Position numbers and translations under genes: made by a program. From Arenivirga flava (GTDB lineage: Bacteria; Actinomycetota; Actinomycetes; Actinomycetales; Microbacteriaceae), in NCBI RefSeq assembly GCF_030161575.1, contig NZ_BSUL01000001.1, positions 2,213,809 to 2,277,808 on the forward strand: DNA of 64,000 nucleotides, read 5' to 3'. Shown here in pieces: positions 36,644 through 45,536 of this stretch; the stretch's first letter is position 1, and the number at the start of each line of letters is the position of its first letter. A model generated the notes under the pieces. The model ran no database searches, was not told the origin of the DNA, and was given only the letters and a program-made list of their open reading frames with translations.

Positions 36644-38205
36644 CAGCCGGCGGGCACCCGCACCGGCTCGTCGAGCGGCTCGGTCGAGGTGTCGCCGCGC
36701 AGACGCTTCGCCAGCGCCTCGGCGCTGATGAGGCACATCGGCAGGCCGATGCCCGGCGTCGTCGATGCCCCCGCGTAGAAGAGGTTCTGCAGCTGCTTGT
36801 CGGCGTTGGACGCGCGGAACATGGCGCTCTGGCCGAGCGTGTGCGCCGGCCCGCCGAGCGCGCCGCCCCGGAAGGCGCCGAAGTCGTCGACGAAGTCGCC
36901 CGGACCGTAGGTGCGGCGCACGCGGATGCGGCCCGCCAGATCGTCGATGCCCGCCCAGTCGGCGACCTGCCGGATCACCCGGTCGGCGTAGCGCTCGACG
37001 GCGGGGGAGCCGTCGCCGTCCTCCTCGCCGTGACCGATGCCGGGATCGGCCGGCACCGGGATCAGCACGAAGAGGTTCTCCATGCCCTCCGGCGCCGTGG
37101 TCGCGTCGATGCCGCTGGGCTTGCAGACGTAGACGCTCGGCACATCGGGCAGGCGCGGCGCATCGCCGTAGATGGCGTCGAAGTTGGCGTGCCAGTCGCT
37201 GGTGAAGAAGAGGTTGTGGTGCTCGAGCTCGGGCACCCGTCCCTCGATGCCGAGGTAGACGAGGATCGCGCTGAATCCGGGCGGCACCTTCGACCAGCGG
37301 CGCTCGTCCTGCCTGCCGAGCAGGGCCGTCTCCGTGCGGTGGCGGTCGGCGGCGCTGACGACCGCATCCGCCTCCATCCGCTCGCCCGAGGCCAGCTCCA
37401 CGCCGGTCGCGCGGGACCCCTGCTGCAGGATGCGCGCCACCGGCGCGCCGGTGCGGATCGCGACGCCGGCGCCCTCGGCCACGCGGCGGATCGCATCGAT
37501 GACGGTGCCGAAGCCGCCCTGCGGGTAGAGCACGCCGCCCTCGAGGTCTAGGTGGCTCATCAGGTGGTAGAGGCTCGGCGTCGAGTAGGGCGAGCCGCCG
37601 AGGAAGACGGCCGGGTAGCCGAGGATCTGCCGCAGGCGCACATCGTCGGTGACCGTCGCCGCGTAGCCGTCGAGGCTCTGCGTGAGCAGTCGCACCAGCT
37701 TGGGCAGCCGCGCCAGCACCTCGGGGGCGAGGAAGACGGGCCGCAGCGAGCCGAAGCTCGTGTAGAGGAAGCGCCGCTTGGCCAGCTCGTACGCCTCCTC
37801 GGAGGAGTCGAGGTACCGCTCGAGGCGTGCGCCGGAACCGGGGTCGAGGCGGTCGAAGAGCGCCACGTTGGCCTCGCGGCTGGCGGCCACGTCGATCGGC
37901 TCGCGCTCGCCCTCGGCGAAGACGCGGTAACCGGGGTCGAGGCGCACCAGCTCGAGCTGCTCGTCGGCGCTCGTGCTGAAGAGGCGGAAGAAGTGGTCGA
38001 ACACCTCCGGCATGAGGTACCAGCTGGGGCCCATGTCGAAGCGGAAGCCGTCGCGCTCCCAGACGCCGGCGCGACCGCCGAGCACGTCCCGCCCCTCGAG
38101 CAGCGTCGCCTCGTGACCGTCGCGGGCGAGCAGGGCGGCGGATGCGAGGCCGCCGATGCCGCCGCCGATGACGATCACGCGGCTGCCGGGCTCGAGCGCG
38201 CTCAC
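36643..38205 (-). CDS. crtI: Phytoene desaturase
   Basis: A 520-residue FAD-dependent carotene desaturase that converts phytoene to lycopene in four steps. The N-terminal dinucleotide motif VIVIGGGIGGLASAALLARD is at residues ~9-28, and the C-terminal signature GASTTPGIGLPMCLISA near residue 488 is diagnostic of bacterial CrtI. The GTG start overlaps the crtB stop (GTGA). Confidence 0.95.
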   Translation of the reverse strand: MSALEPGSRVIVIGGGIGGLASAALLARDGHEATLLEGRDVLGGRAGVWERDGFRFDMGPSWYLMPEVFDHFFRLFSTSADEQLELVRLDPGYRVFAEGEREPIDVAASREANVALFDRLDPGSGARLERYLDSSEEAYELAKRRFLYTSFGSLRPVFLAPEVLARLPKLVRLLTQSLDGYAATVTDDVRLRQILGYPAVFLGGSPYSTPSLYHLMSHLDLEGGVLYPQGGFGTVIDAIRRVAEGAGVAIRTGAPVARILQQGSRATGVELASGERMEADAVVSAADRHRTETALLGRQDERRWSKVPPGFSAILVYLGIEGRVPELEHHNLFFTSDWHANFDAIYGDAPRLPDVPSVYVCKPSGIDATTAPEGMENLFVLIPVPADPGIGHGEEDGDGSPAVERYADRVIRQVADWAGIDDLAGRIRVRRTYGPGDFVDDFGAFRGGALGGPAHTLGQSAMFRASNADKQLQNLFYAGASTTPGIGLPMCLISAEALAKRLRGDTSTEPLDEPVRVPAG

Positions 38206-39092
38206 TTCGTCACCGCCTGCGCCGCGAGCCGCCATTTCACCGCGGCGGGCACGCGCACCCGCGCCTCGATGAGCCGGTCGGCGGGCGTGCGGCGGATGCG
38301 CTCGTTGAGCTCCTGGAACAGCGCCTGCGCCAGCCACACGGCCCGGCGGGCGCCCACCGGCAGCTCCGGCACGATGGCCGCGGAGACGGCCAGGTCGGCA
38401 TCGATGTCGGCGACGAGTCGCAGCTTGTCCTCCTCGGTGAACGATCCGACCGCAACGCCCGGGAAGTAGCTGCGGCCGAGGGTCGTGAAGTCGGCCGCGA
38501 GGTCGCGCAGGAAGTTGACCTTCTGGAACGCGGCGCCGAGCCTGCGGGCGCCGTCGACGAGCCGCGCATCCTGCTCCGGCGTCACGGTCTCGCCGTGCAG
38601 GAAGGCGCGCAGGCACATCAGGCCGACCACCTCGGCGCTGCCGTAGACGTACTCGTCGAAGCTGCGCTCGTCGTGCTCGCCCTGGTCGAGGTCCATCCGC
38701 ATCGAGGCGAAGAAGGGCCGGGTCAGCTCGGTGCCGAAGCCGGTGGCCAGGGCGGTGCGCGCGAAGGCGTGCACGACGAGGTTGGCGCTGAAGCCGTCCT
38801 CGAGCGCCTGCTCGGTGTCGCGCTCCAGGTCGTTGAGGATGCGCGCGGCGGCGAGCGCATCGAGCCCGGCCTGCGCGGTCGCGCCGTCGACGATCTCGTC
38901 GGCGACGCGCACGAGCGCGTAGACGTCCTCCACCTGCGATCGGATGGCCGGCGACAGCAGCCGCGTCGCCATCGCGAACGAGGTGGAGTAGCGGGCGATC
39001 ACGACGCGCGAGGAGTCGTGCGCCACGGAGCTGTAGAGGTCGAGGCGGCCCTCGGGGGCGTGACGGCGCTCCCGGCCCTGCTGCGCGGTCAT
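38202..39092 (-). CDS. crtB: Phytoene synthase
   Basis: A 296-residue squalene/phytoene synthase that condenses two geranylgeranyl diphosphates. The substrate-binding acidic motifs are DEIVD near residue 66 and the second Asp-rich block NFLRDLAADFTTLGRSYFP near residue 192. YSTSFAMATRLL near residue 35 is also conserved. It overlaps crtE by one base and crtI by four. Confidence 0.95.
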   Translation of the reverse strand: MTAQQGRERRHAPEGRLDLYSSVAHDSSRVVIARYSTSFAMATRLLSPAIRSQVEDVYALVRVADEIVDGATAQAGLDALAAARILNDLERDTEQALEDGFSANLVVHAFARTALATGFGTELTRPFFASMRMDLDQGEHDERSFDEYVYGSAEVVGLMCLRAFLHGETVTPEQDARLVDGARRLGAAFQKVNFLRDLAADFTTLGRSYFPGVAVGSFTEEDKLRLVADIDADLAVSAAIVPELPVGARRAVWLAQALFQELNERIRRTPADRLIEARVRVPAAVKWRLAAQAVTK

Positions 39093-40158
39093 CAGCGCAC
39101 CCGGTCCAGCATCGGCTCGACCAGCGGACGGATGGAGGTCCGCACCGCCTCCGGCACCCACTCGTGGTCGAGCAGCGCGCTCGCCCGGGCGGCGTGCTCG
39201 CGCACCAGCTCCTCGGCGAAGGCGCGGGCCCCGCACGCCTCGAGCGCGACGCGCGCGGTGCCCGCCTCGTCCTCGCAGAGGTCGGGTTTGCCGACGAGGT
39301 GCTGCAGATCGGCCCACGCGCTCGTGCGGGCGGCGTAGGCGATCAGCGCCGTGCGCTTGCCCTCGCGCAGGTCGCCGAGCGTGGTCTTGCCGGTCTGCCC
39401 CTCGTCGCCGAACACGCCGAGCAGGTCGTCGACGATCTGGTACGCCACACCGAGCTCGCGACCCGCCTCGGCGAGGGCGTCGACGACGCGCAGCTCGGCG
39501 CCGGCGAGCAGCGCGCCTGCCTGCAGCGGGCACTCGAAGGAGTAGACCGCGGTCTTGTAACGCTCCATGAGCACGATGTCGTCGACCTCGGCGGCCGAGT
39601 GCAGCGACATGTCCAGGTCCATGAGCTCACCGGCGGCCGAGGCGAAGAGCGCCTCGTCCATGACCTCCAGCAGGCGCTCGCGCAGCACGTCCTCCACACC
39701 GGAGTGGTCGATGAGCCGGTGCGCGGCCGAGAGCGCCAGGTCGCCGGCGATGACGGCAGCGGATGCACCGCGGTGCGCCGCGTCCTCGGGGCTCGCGCCG
39801 CGCTGCAGCGCGCGCTCGCGGTAGTGCCCCGCGACGTTGGGCACGCCGCGGCGGTGGAAGTCGTGGTCGATCACGTCGTCGTGCAGCACGAGCGCGGTGT
39901 GCAGCAGTTCGAAGGCGGCGGCGACGTAGGCCGCCGCGGTGCGGTCGGTGCCGCCGAGCGCCTCGTAGGTGGCGATGACCAGGCGGGGTCGGAACCGCTT
40001 GCCCCCGCCGTCGCCCGCTCCAGCTCGGCCCACAGCTCGGCGAAATCGGGACCGTAGACGGCAGCGCGGCGGCGACTGATCGCGAAGTGCCGCTCGAGCA
40101 CCGCGTCCACCGCGGGCCCAGCCTCCCGGGCCTCGATGATCGGGGGCTGCGCTTCCAT
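39092..40158 (-). CDS. crtE: Geranylgeranyl diphosphate synthase, frameshifted in the sequence
   Basis: A polyprenyl diphosphate synthase of about 355 residues after correction, supplying C20 precursors. The first Asp-rich motif is DDVIDHDFHRRG and the second is YQIVDDLLGVFGDEGQTGK. The chain starts at ATG 40158 (PPIIEAREAGPAVDAVL) but GGGKRFRPRLV onward lies in another frame; one extra base around 40001-40010 joins them. First gene of the leftward crt operon, 46 bases from divergent idi. A TACCCT hexamer ends five bases before its ATG, suggesting a leaderless transcript. Confidence 0.92.
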
Positions 40159-40204
40159 ACTTGAGGGTAACGTGGGGGCGTTCCGCGACCAGGAGGCGAC
40201 GCAG

Positions 40205-40744
40205 GTGGTACACAGCAATACGGGCACCCCGCTCGACGAGGAGCTCGTCGTGCTGCTCGACGAGGCCGGAGCCCCCATCGGCACCGCCGCCAAGGCCACC
40301 GTGCACGACACGGAGACGCCGTTGCACCTGGCCTTCTCGTGCCATGTGGTGGACGCCGAGGGCCGCGTGCTGGTGACCCGACGCGCGCTGTCGAAGCTCA
40401 CCTGGCCCGGCGTCTGGACCAACTCGTTCTGCGGCCACCCGGCCCCCGGGGAGTCCTTCGAGGACGCCATCCGCCGCCGCGCCCGCTTCGAGCTCGGCGC
40501 CGAGATCGAGGCCATCGAGCCGGTGCTGCCCGACTTCCGCTACCGCGCCGTCGACGCCAGCGGCATCGTCGAGCACGAGGTCTGCCCGGTCTACCGCGCG
40601 CGCCTGGTCGGCGAGCTGCAGCCGAACCCGGCCGAGGTCGAGGAATTCGCCTGGACCACCCCCGAGTCACTGCGCGAGTCGGTGCTCGGCACCCGCTTCG
40701 CCTTCAGCCCCTGGCTCGTCTGGCAGCTCGAGCAGGGCGCCTGA
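40205..40744 (+). CDS. idi: Isopentenyl-diphosphate isomerase (type 1)
   Basis: A 179-residue Nudix-fold isomerase converting IPP and DMAPP. The catalytic cysteine is in TNSFCGHPAPGE near residue 75 and the Nudix-like block ESFEDAIRRRARFELGAE follows. HLAFSCHVVDAEGRVLVTRR carries a metal-binding histidine. The GTG at 40205 has AGGAGG eight bases upstream; the upstream in-frame ATG at 40136 lies inside crtE. Divergent from the crt operon, it supplies isoprenoid units to it. Confidence 0.93.
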   Translation: MVHSNTGTPLDEELVVLLDEAGAPIGTAAKATVHDTETPLHLAFSCHVVDAEGRVLVTRRALSKLTWPGVWTNSFCGHPAPGESFEDAIRRRARFELGAEIEAIEPVLPDFRYRAVDASGIVEHEVCPVYRARLVGELQPNPAEVEEFAWTTPESLRESVLGTRFAFSPWLVWQLEQGA

Positions 40745-40816
40745 CGGCTCCGGCAGCCTGCCTCCGCCGCCCCTCCCCGGCCGCACCACCCCGCCCCTCA
40801 ATCCCGCTCGCCCTTC

Positions 40817-40904
40817 GATCCCAAGTGACGGACTTCCCGCGGGCGACAGCGCACCGACGCAGGCGACCGGATGCGCATCCGCTCGATCCCCGTCATTCGG
40901 GATC
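40817..40904. repeat. Intergenic inverted-repeat element (copy 4)
   Basis: GATCCCAAGTGACGGA at 40817-40832 pairs with 40887-40904 (complement begins GATCCCGAATGACGGGGA). The loop holds GCGGATGC-type sequences in inverted orientation. Confidence 0.65.
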
Positions 40905-41091
40905 AGGCAGCCCGCGCGTCCCCGGCAGAACCAGGCAGCCCCTCACAGGCCGCACCTCCCCGCCCCCTCATCCCGAATGACGGAACTCGCGGCAGCGACA
41001 GCGCACCGACGCAGGCGAGCGGATGCGCATCCGCTCGATCCCCGTCATTCGGGATCAGGCAGCCCGCGCGTCCCCGGCAGAACCAGGCAGC
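40843..41091. repeat. 97-bp direct repeat, two copies, period 152 bp
   Basis: Bases 40843-40939 recur at 40995-41091 with one substitution. Each copy carries the right arm of an inverted-repeat element and a GCGGATGC palindrome. The near identity indicates a recent local duplication. It fills the spacer between the convergent idi and dcd genes; no gene is present between 40745 and 41139. Confidence 0.9.
40970..41055. repeat. Intergenic inverted-repeat element (copy 5)
   Basis: ATCCCGAATGACGGA at 40970-40984 pairs with 41039-41055 (complement ATCCCGAATGACGGGGA). Inside the loop, 41016-41037 is a perfect 22-bp palindrome made of two head-to-head GCGGATGC octamers. Confidence 0.7.
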
Positions 41092-41139
41092 ACCAGGTCG
41101 CACCAGGTCGCACGAGGCAGCACTGACGAGCGGATGCGG

Positions 41140-41745
41140 TCAGCCGCCGAGCGCGCCCGCCTCGGTCACCGACACGTCGGTGCGGTGGAAGTTCTTGAAC
41201 GAGCGCGAGGCGGTCGGCCCGCGCTGGCCCTGGTACCGCGAGCTGTAGTCGGCCGAGCCGTAGGGCTTCTCGGCCGGAGAGGTGAGCTTGAAGAAGCAGA
41301 GCTGGCCGATCTTCATGCCGGGCCAGAGCTTGATCGGCAGCGTCGCGACGTTGCTCAGCTCCAGGGTGACGTGCCCCGAGAAGCCGGGGTCGATGAAGCC
41401 GGCGGTCGAGTGCGTCAGCAGACCGAGACGTCCCAGCGAGCTCTTGCCCTCGAGGCGCGCGGCGATGTCGTCGGGCAGGGTCACCTGCTCGTAGGTCGCG
41501 CCGAGCACGAACTCGCCCGGGTGCAGGATGAACGGCTCATTCGGATCGGACTCGATGAGCCGCGTGAGCTCCGGCTGGTCGACCGACGGATCGATGAACG
41601 GGTACTTGTGGTTGTCGAAGAGCCGGAAGAACCGATCGAGGCGCACGTCGAAGCTCGAGGGCTGCAGCAGCTCGGGCAGGTACGGGTCGAGGCCGATGCG
41701 GCCGCCCTCGATCTGAGCCCGGATGTCGCGGTCGGAGAGGAGCAT
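41140..41745 (-). CDS. dcd: dCTP deaminase (probably dUMP-forming)
   Basis: A 201-residue trimeric dCTP deaminase. The conserved active-site block [24 protein letters not shown] near residue 105 carries the catalytic Arg/Glu, and [17 protein letters not shown] opens the protein. Actinobacterial members usually deaminate dCTP and also hydrolyse it to dUMP, feeding dTMP synthesis; that dual role is family knowledge. The ATG at 41745 is chosen because TACGCT lies six bases upstream, rather than the longer start at 41772. Confidence 0.93.
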   Translation of the reverse strand: MLLSDRDIRAQIEGGRIGLDPYLPELLQPSSFDVRLDRFFRLFDNHKYPFIDPSVDQPELTRLIESDPNEPFILHPGEFVLGATYEQVTLPDDIAARLEGKSSLGRLGLLTHSTAGFIDPGFSGHVTLELSNVATLPIKLWPGMKIGQLCFFKLTSPAEKPYGSADYSSRYQGQRGPTASRSFKNFHRTDVSVTEAGALGG

Positions 41746-41751
41746 GCCGCA

Positions 41752-41757
41752 AGCGTA
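41752..41757 (-). promoter_or_regulatory. Leaderless-type -10 element
   Basis: Minus-strand TACGCT is followed by six bases and the dcd start codon. Confidence 0.5.
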
Positions 41758-41819
41758 GAGCCTGGCGCCCACCCTGCTGGGTCACGCTAGGATCGGATGC
41801 ACCGCCGGAAGGCGGCATC

Positions 41820-41893
41820 GCGGATGTAGTTCAATGGTAGAACTTCAGCTTCCCAAGCTGATAGCGCGGGTTCGATTCCCGTCATCCGCTCCA
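41820..41893 (+). tRNA. tRNA-Gly (anticodon CCC)
   Basis: A complete cloverleaf: acceptor stem GCGGATG pairing with CATCCGC, D-loop, anticodon stem TCAGC/GCTGA enclosing the loop TTCCCAA (anticodon CCC), T-arm with GTTCGATTC, and an encoded CCA end at 41891-41893. A TAGGAT hexamer about 25 bases upstream is a likely -10. The next gene's stop codon, on the other strand, begins at the very next base. Confidence 0.95.
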
Positions 41894-42853
41894 TCAGGCG
41901 CCGCTCCAGTCGAACACGACCGTGAGCTCGGATGCGGTCCGCCCAGCCAGCGCCTCGAACGCCGGCTGCGCGCCGCTCGGCGGCACGACCCGGGCCAGGC
42001 CGTCGACCCGGACGGTTCCGTCCGCCAGCCAGTCGATCGCGCGGCGGAAGTTGCCGTGCACGCTGCCGGTGCGGAAGTCGGACGGCTGCATCGGCAGCTG
42101 CCACTCCCATCCGCTGCGCACATGCAGGTAGCGGTGGAACACGAGGTGCAGCAGCTCGTGGGCCGAGGCGTCGCTGCGGCGCGCCCAGGGCGTGCCCGTC
42201 AGCACGAGCTCGCCGCCGCGGGCCACCACGCGAGCGGCCGCCAGAGCCGCCCCGTCGTGACCGGAGGCCTCCACGACGAGTTCGAACTCGTCGCCGTCGG
42301 CTCGCGCGCGCACGGCGACCCCGTCCGGCAGGTGCGACCGACGCTCGGCCACCGGATCCCAGGCGGTCACGCGATAGCCGCTCGCGTGGAAGGCCTTGGC
42401 GGCGAGGTTGCCGACCAGCCCGAGACCGGAGATGCCGACCCGGTCGCCCGGGCGGGCCCTCGTCGTGACGAGCGCCGCCATCGGCACGGCGATCATGCGC
42501 GCGAAGACGGCATCGCTGGGGTCCAGGCCGACCGGCAGCGGCACGACGGCTGCTGCGTCGGCCCGCTGCCTCGCGGCGTGCGGTCCGGCATGGAAGACGC
42601 GGTCGCCGACCGACAGCTCCCGCACGTCGGCGCCGAGCTCGTCGATCTCGAAGACCGCCGCATAGCCGATGCGACGCGGGAACTCGACGCCCGACGGGTC
42701 CGCGGGGGCGAAGGCGCTGGCGAGCTCGGTGCCGGGGCTGACGAGGCTCGCGAGCGTGCGCCCGGCGACCTCGTGCGCGCCGAGCGGGGCCGATGGGCCG
42801 TCCTCCACCAGCTCGACGCGTCCGGGGCCGCTCACCTGCAGACTGGTGCTCAT
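41894..42853 (-). CDS. Zinc-less MDR-family dehydrogenase
   Basis: A 319-residue medium-chain dehydrogenase. The Rossmann segment GDRVGISGLGLVGNLAAKAF is near residue 142. The N-terminal catalytic domain lacks the Cys-Gly-x-Asp and structural four-Cys motifs of the zinc enzymes; it begins SPGTELASAF instead, as in sugar-alcohol or auxiliary dehydrogenases. It is the last gene of the leftward transporter operon (four-base overlap with the ATPase) and its stop abuts tRNA-Gly. A role in oxidising an imported sugar is inferred from context. Confidence 0.75.
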   Translation of the reverse strand: MSTSLQVSGPGRVELVEDGPSAPLGAHEVAGRTLASLVSPGTELASAFAPADPSGVEFPRRIGYAAVFEIDELGADVRELSVGDRVFHAGPHAARQRADAAAVVPLPVGLDPSDAVFARMIAVPMAALVTTRARPGDRVGISGLGLVGNLAAKAFHASGYRVTAWDPVAERRSHLPDGVAVRARADGDEFELVVEASGHDGAALAAARVVARGGELVLTGTPWARRSDASAHELLHLVFHRYLHVRSGWEWQLPMQPSDFRTGSVHGNFRRAIDWLADGTVRVDGLARVVPPSGAQPAFEALAGRTASELTVVFDWSGA

Positions 42854-43650
42854 CCGGCCGCCCTCCCGGTGCCGAAATGCGTCTCCGGGTTCGGCGATGC
42901 CGCGAGCAGCCGCTTCGTGTAGTCCTCCTGCGGGTTCAGGATCACCTCGTTCGACGGCCCGCGCTCCACGACCGAGCCCTTGTAGAGCACGAGGATCTCA
43001 TCGCTGAAGTGCCGCGCGGTGGCGAGGTCGTGGGTGATGTAGAGCACGCCGAGGTTCTCCTCGCGCTGCAGTCTGCCCAGCAGGTTCAGCACTCCGAGAC
43101 GGATGGAGACGTCGAGCATCGAGACCGGCTCGTCGGCGATGAGAATGCTGGGCGCGGGCGCCAGCGCCCTGGCGATCGCGACGCGCTGTCGCTGTCCGCC
43201 GGAGAGCTCGTGCGGCTTGCGCTCGGCCATGGAGGTGCCGGGCACGAGCTGCACCCGCTCGAGGAGCTTCGCGACCTGCTCGTCGACGTCGGACCCGGAC
43301 GCGCGACCGTGCAGCAGCAGCGGTCGCTGCAGGTGGTGGCCGATCGTGTGGAACGGGTTGAGCGACGCGAACGGGTCCTGGAAGACCATCTGCACCTCAC
43401 CCCGGTAGCGAGTGAGGCCCCGCCCGCGGCGCGCCACCGGCTCGCCGTCGAGCAGGATCTCGCCGCTGCTGGGCCGCTCGAGCTGGGCGAGCATCTTCGC
43501 GATCGTCGACTTGCCCGATCCGCTCTGCCCGACCAGCGCGATGGTGCGGCCGGGCTGGAGGGTGAAGCTCACCCCGTCGACGGCGCGGAAGCGCGAGCCG
43601 CCGCGCACGCGGTACTCCTTGGTGACGTTCCTGAACTCGAGCACGCTCAT
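42850..43650 (-). CDS. Peptide/oligosaccharide ABC transporter ATPase (DppF-like)
   Basis: A 266-residue ATPase. Walker A GQSGSGKST near residue 41, signature LSGGQRQR near residue 148 and Walker B ILIADEP are all present; the NPQEDYTKRLLAA C-terminal motif is typical of Dpp/Opp ATPases. It overlaps the previous ATPase by four bases. The pair powers uptake through the two upstream permeases. Confidence 0.9.
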   Translation of the reverse strand: MSVLEFRNVTKEYRVRGGSRFRAVDGVSFTLQPGRTIALVGQSGSGKSTIAKMLAQLERPSSGEILLDGEPVARRGRGLTRYRGEVQMVFQDPFASLNPFHTIGHHLQRPLLLHGRASGSDVDEQVAKLLERVQLVPGTSMAERKPHELSGGQRQRVAIARALAPAPSILIADEPVSMLDVSIRLGVLNLLGRLQREENLGVLYITHDLATARHFSDEILVLYKGSVVERGPSNEVILNPQEDYTKRLLAASPNPETHFGTGRAAG

Positions 43651-44510
43651 GCGGCGCTCCCTCCGTTCGACTGCGATCCGTCACCGCTGCGCACGAAGGC
43701 GCCGCGCTCCCCGGTGAGGCTGGGGAACGACTCGAGCAGTCGCTGCGTGTACGGGTGCTGCGCGTGCCGGTAGATGCGATCGGCGCTGTCGAGCTCGACG
43801 ATGCCGCCCTGCAGCATGACCGCGATGCGGTCGCTGATCTCCAGCAGCAGCGGCAGGTCGTGGGTGATGAAGACGACCGAGAAGCCGAAGGTGCGGCGCA
43901 GCTCGCTGATCTCCTGCAGGATGTCCCGCTGCACGAGCACGTCGAGCGCGGTGGTGGGCTCGTCCATGATCATGAGCTGCGGCTTGAGGGCGAGCGCCAT
44001 GGCGATCATCACGCGCTGCCGCATACCGCCCGACAGCTCGTGCGGGTACGACTTCAGCCGGTCGCGCCCGACCCCGATCAGGTCGAGCAGGGCGGCGCTC
44101 TCCTCGCGGCGCTCCGCCCGCTTCATGCCCGGGCGGTGCGTCGTGAAGATGTCGTCGATCTGGTCGCCGATCGCGGCGACCGGGTTCAGCGCGTTCATCG
44201 CTCCCTGGAACACCATCGACACCTTGTCCCAGCGGTACCGGCGCAGCTGCGCGCTGGTGAGCGCGTTCACGTCGATATCGGTGCCGTCGCGATCGTGCAG
44301 CACCGCCGAGCCCGAGGTGATGACGGCCGGGGGCTTGAGCAGCCGGTTGATGCCGTAGGCCAGCGTCGTCTTGCCGCATCCGGACTCGCCGGCGAGCCCG
44401 AGGATCTCCCCGCGGGCGAGCTCGAGGTTGACGTCGCGCACCGCATGCACGGGCTGCTCGACCTCGTAGACGATGTTGTAGTCGGTGACGCTCAGCAGCA
44501 CGTCGTTCAT
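43647..44510 (-). CDS. Peptide/oligosaccharide ABC transporter ATPase (DppD-like)
   Basis: A 287-residue ATPase. Walker A GESGCGKTT near residue 40, signature LSGGMRQR near residue 158 and Walker B LMIMDEPTTALD follow in order; HAQHPYTQRLLESFPSL near the end is the Dpp/Opp oligomer motif. The ATG at 44510 overlaps the permease stop (ATGA); upstream in-frame starts lie inside the permease. Confidence 0.9.
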   Translation of the reverse strand: MNDVLLSVTDYNIVYEVEQPVHAVRDVNLELARGEILGLAGESGCGKTTLAYGINRLLKPPAVITSGSAVLHDRDGTDIDVNALTSAQLRRYRWDKVSMVFQGAMNALNPVAAIGDQIDDIFTTHRPGMKRAERREESAALLDLIGVGRDRLKSYPHELSGGMRQRVMIAMALALKPQLMIMDEPTTALDVLVQRDILQEISELRRTFGFSVVFITHDLPLLLEISDRIAVMLQGGIVELDSADRIYRHAQHPYTQRLLESFPSLTGERGAFVRSGDGSQSNGGSAA

Positions 44511-45535
44511 GCGATGACCCCGCCTTCGGCCGTGCCGCCGAGGCGGCGCTTGATGCGCTTCTTGTCCCTGTGCAGCTTCGCCGTGCGCAGCTTCGGGTCG
44601 ACGACCTCGTCGATCGCGAAATTGACCAGGGAGAGCGCGCCGCCGAGCACCGCGATGAGCACGCCCGGCGGGATGAACCACCACCAGGCGCCCAGCGTGA
44701 GCGCGAAGCCGTTCTGCGCCTGGAACAGCATGGTGCCCCAGGTGAAGGTGCCGGAGGCGCCGAGACCGAGGTAGCTCAGCCCGGCCTCGCCGAGGATCGC
44801 GGCGATGACCGCGAGCACGAACTGCGCCGCCAGCACCGGCACGAGGTTCGGCAGGATCTCGACGCCGATGATGCGCCACGACTTCTCACCGGCGACGCGG
44901 GCCGCGGCGACGTAGTCGCGGTTGCGCAGGCTGAGGGTCACGGACCTCAGCACCCTCGCCGAGGCCGCCCAGCTGGTGATCGCCAGCACCACCGCCAGCA
45001 CCCAGATGCTCTTCTCGGCCACGTAGCTCGAGATCACGATCACGAGGGGCAGGCCGGGGATGACCAGCATCACGTTGGTGAAGAGCGAGAACGACTCGTC
45101 GAGCCAGCCCCCGATGTAGCTGCCGATCACGCCGAACAGCACCGAGAGCAGCAGTGCGAGCACGCCGACGACGAGTCCGATCAGCAGGGAGCCGCGGGTG
45201 GCGTACGCCAGCTGCGCGAGCACGTCCTGGCCGGTCTGCGTGGTGCCGAGCGGGAACTCGCCGCTCGGCGGCGTGCGGCCGATGTCGCGGATGTCCAGCG
45301 GATCGCCCACCAGGAACGGCCCGATGACGCCGAACAGCACGATGACGAGGATGAGGGCGAGTCCGATGACGAGTTTGGGCGAGAGGCCGCGCACGCGCTC
45401 CCCGAGGCCCCTGGGTCGGCGGCCGGGCTGCGCCGCCAGGTTGCTCGTCGCGGGTTCCACGCCGCGACGCGGCACGGTCATGGACGCGCCGCTGCCGTCG
45501 ACGCCCGCGAGCGGGTCGATTCTGCGATCGGTCAT
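44507..45535 (-). CDS. ABC transporter permease (DppC-like)
   Basis: A 342-residue inner-membrane permease. After a ~70-residue cytosolic N-terminus come about six helices; the EAA-type loop VAAARVAGEKSWRIIGVEIL, which contacts the ATPases, is near residue 210. GDPLDIRDIGRTPPSGEFPLGT is the OppC-type extracellular signature. It starts one base after the DppB-like stop. Confidence 0.9.
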   Translation of the reverse strand: MTDRRIDPLAGVDGSGASMTVPRRGVEPATSNLAAQPGRRPRGLGERVRGLSPKLVIGLALILVIVLFGVIGPFLVGDPLDIRDIGRTPPSGEFPLGTTQTGQDVLAQLAYATRGSLLIGLVVGVLALLLSVLFGVIGSYIGGWLDESFSLFTNVMLVIPGLPLVIVISSYVAEKSIWVLAVVLAITSWAASARVLRSVTLSLRNRDYVAAARVAGEKSWRIIGVEILPNLVPVLAAQFVLAVIAAILGEAGLSYLGLGASGTFTWGTMLFQAQNGFALTLGAWWWFIPPGVLIAVLGGALSLVNFAIDEVVDPKLRTAKLHRDKKRIKRRLGGTAEGGVIA

Positions 45536-45536
45536 G

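Noticed and set aside
40817..41091. Possible CRISPR array
   Set aside because: Only two copies, repeats and spacers are not of regular CRISPR lengths, and no cas genes are near.
41820..41893. tRNA acceptor stem as an extra copy of the octamer
   Set aside because: The stem begins GCGGATG, but this is ordinary tRNA-Gly sequence; resemblance to the octamer is probably chance.
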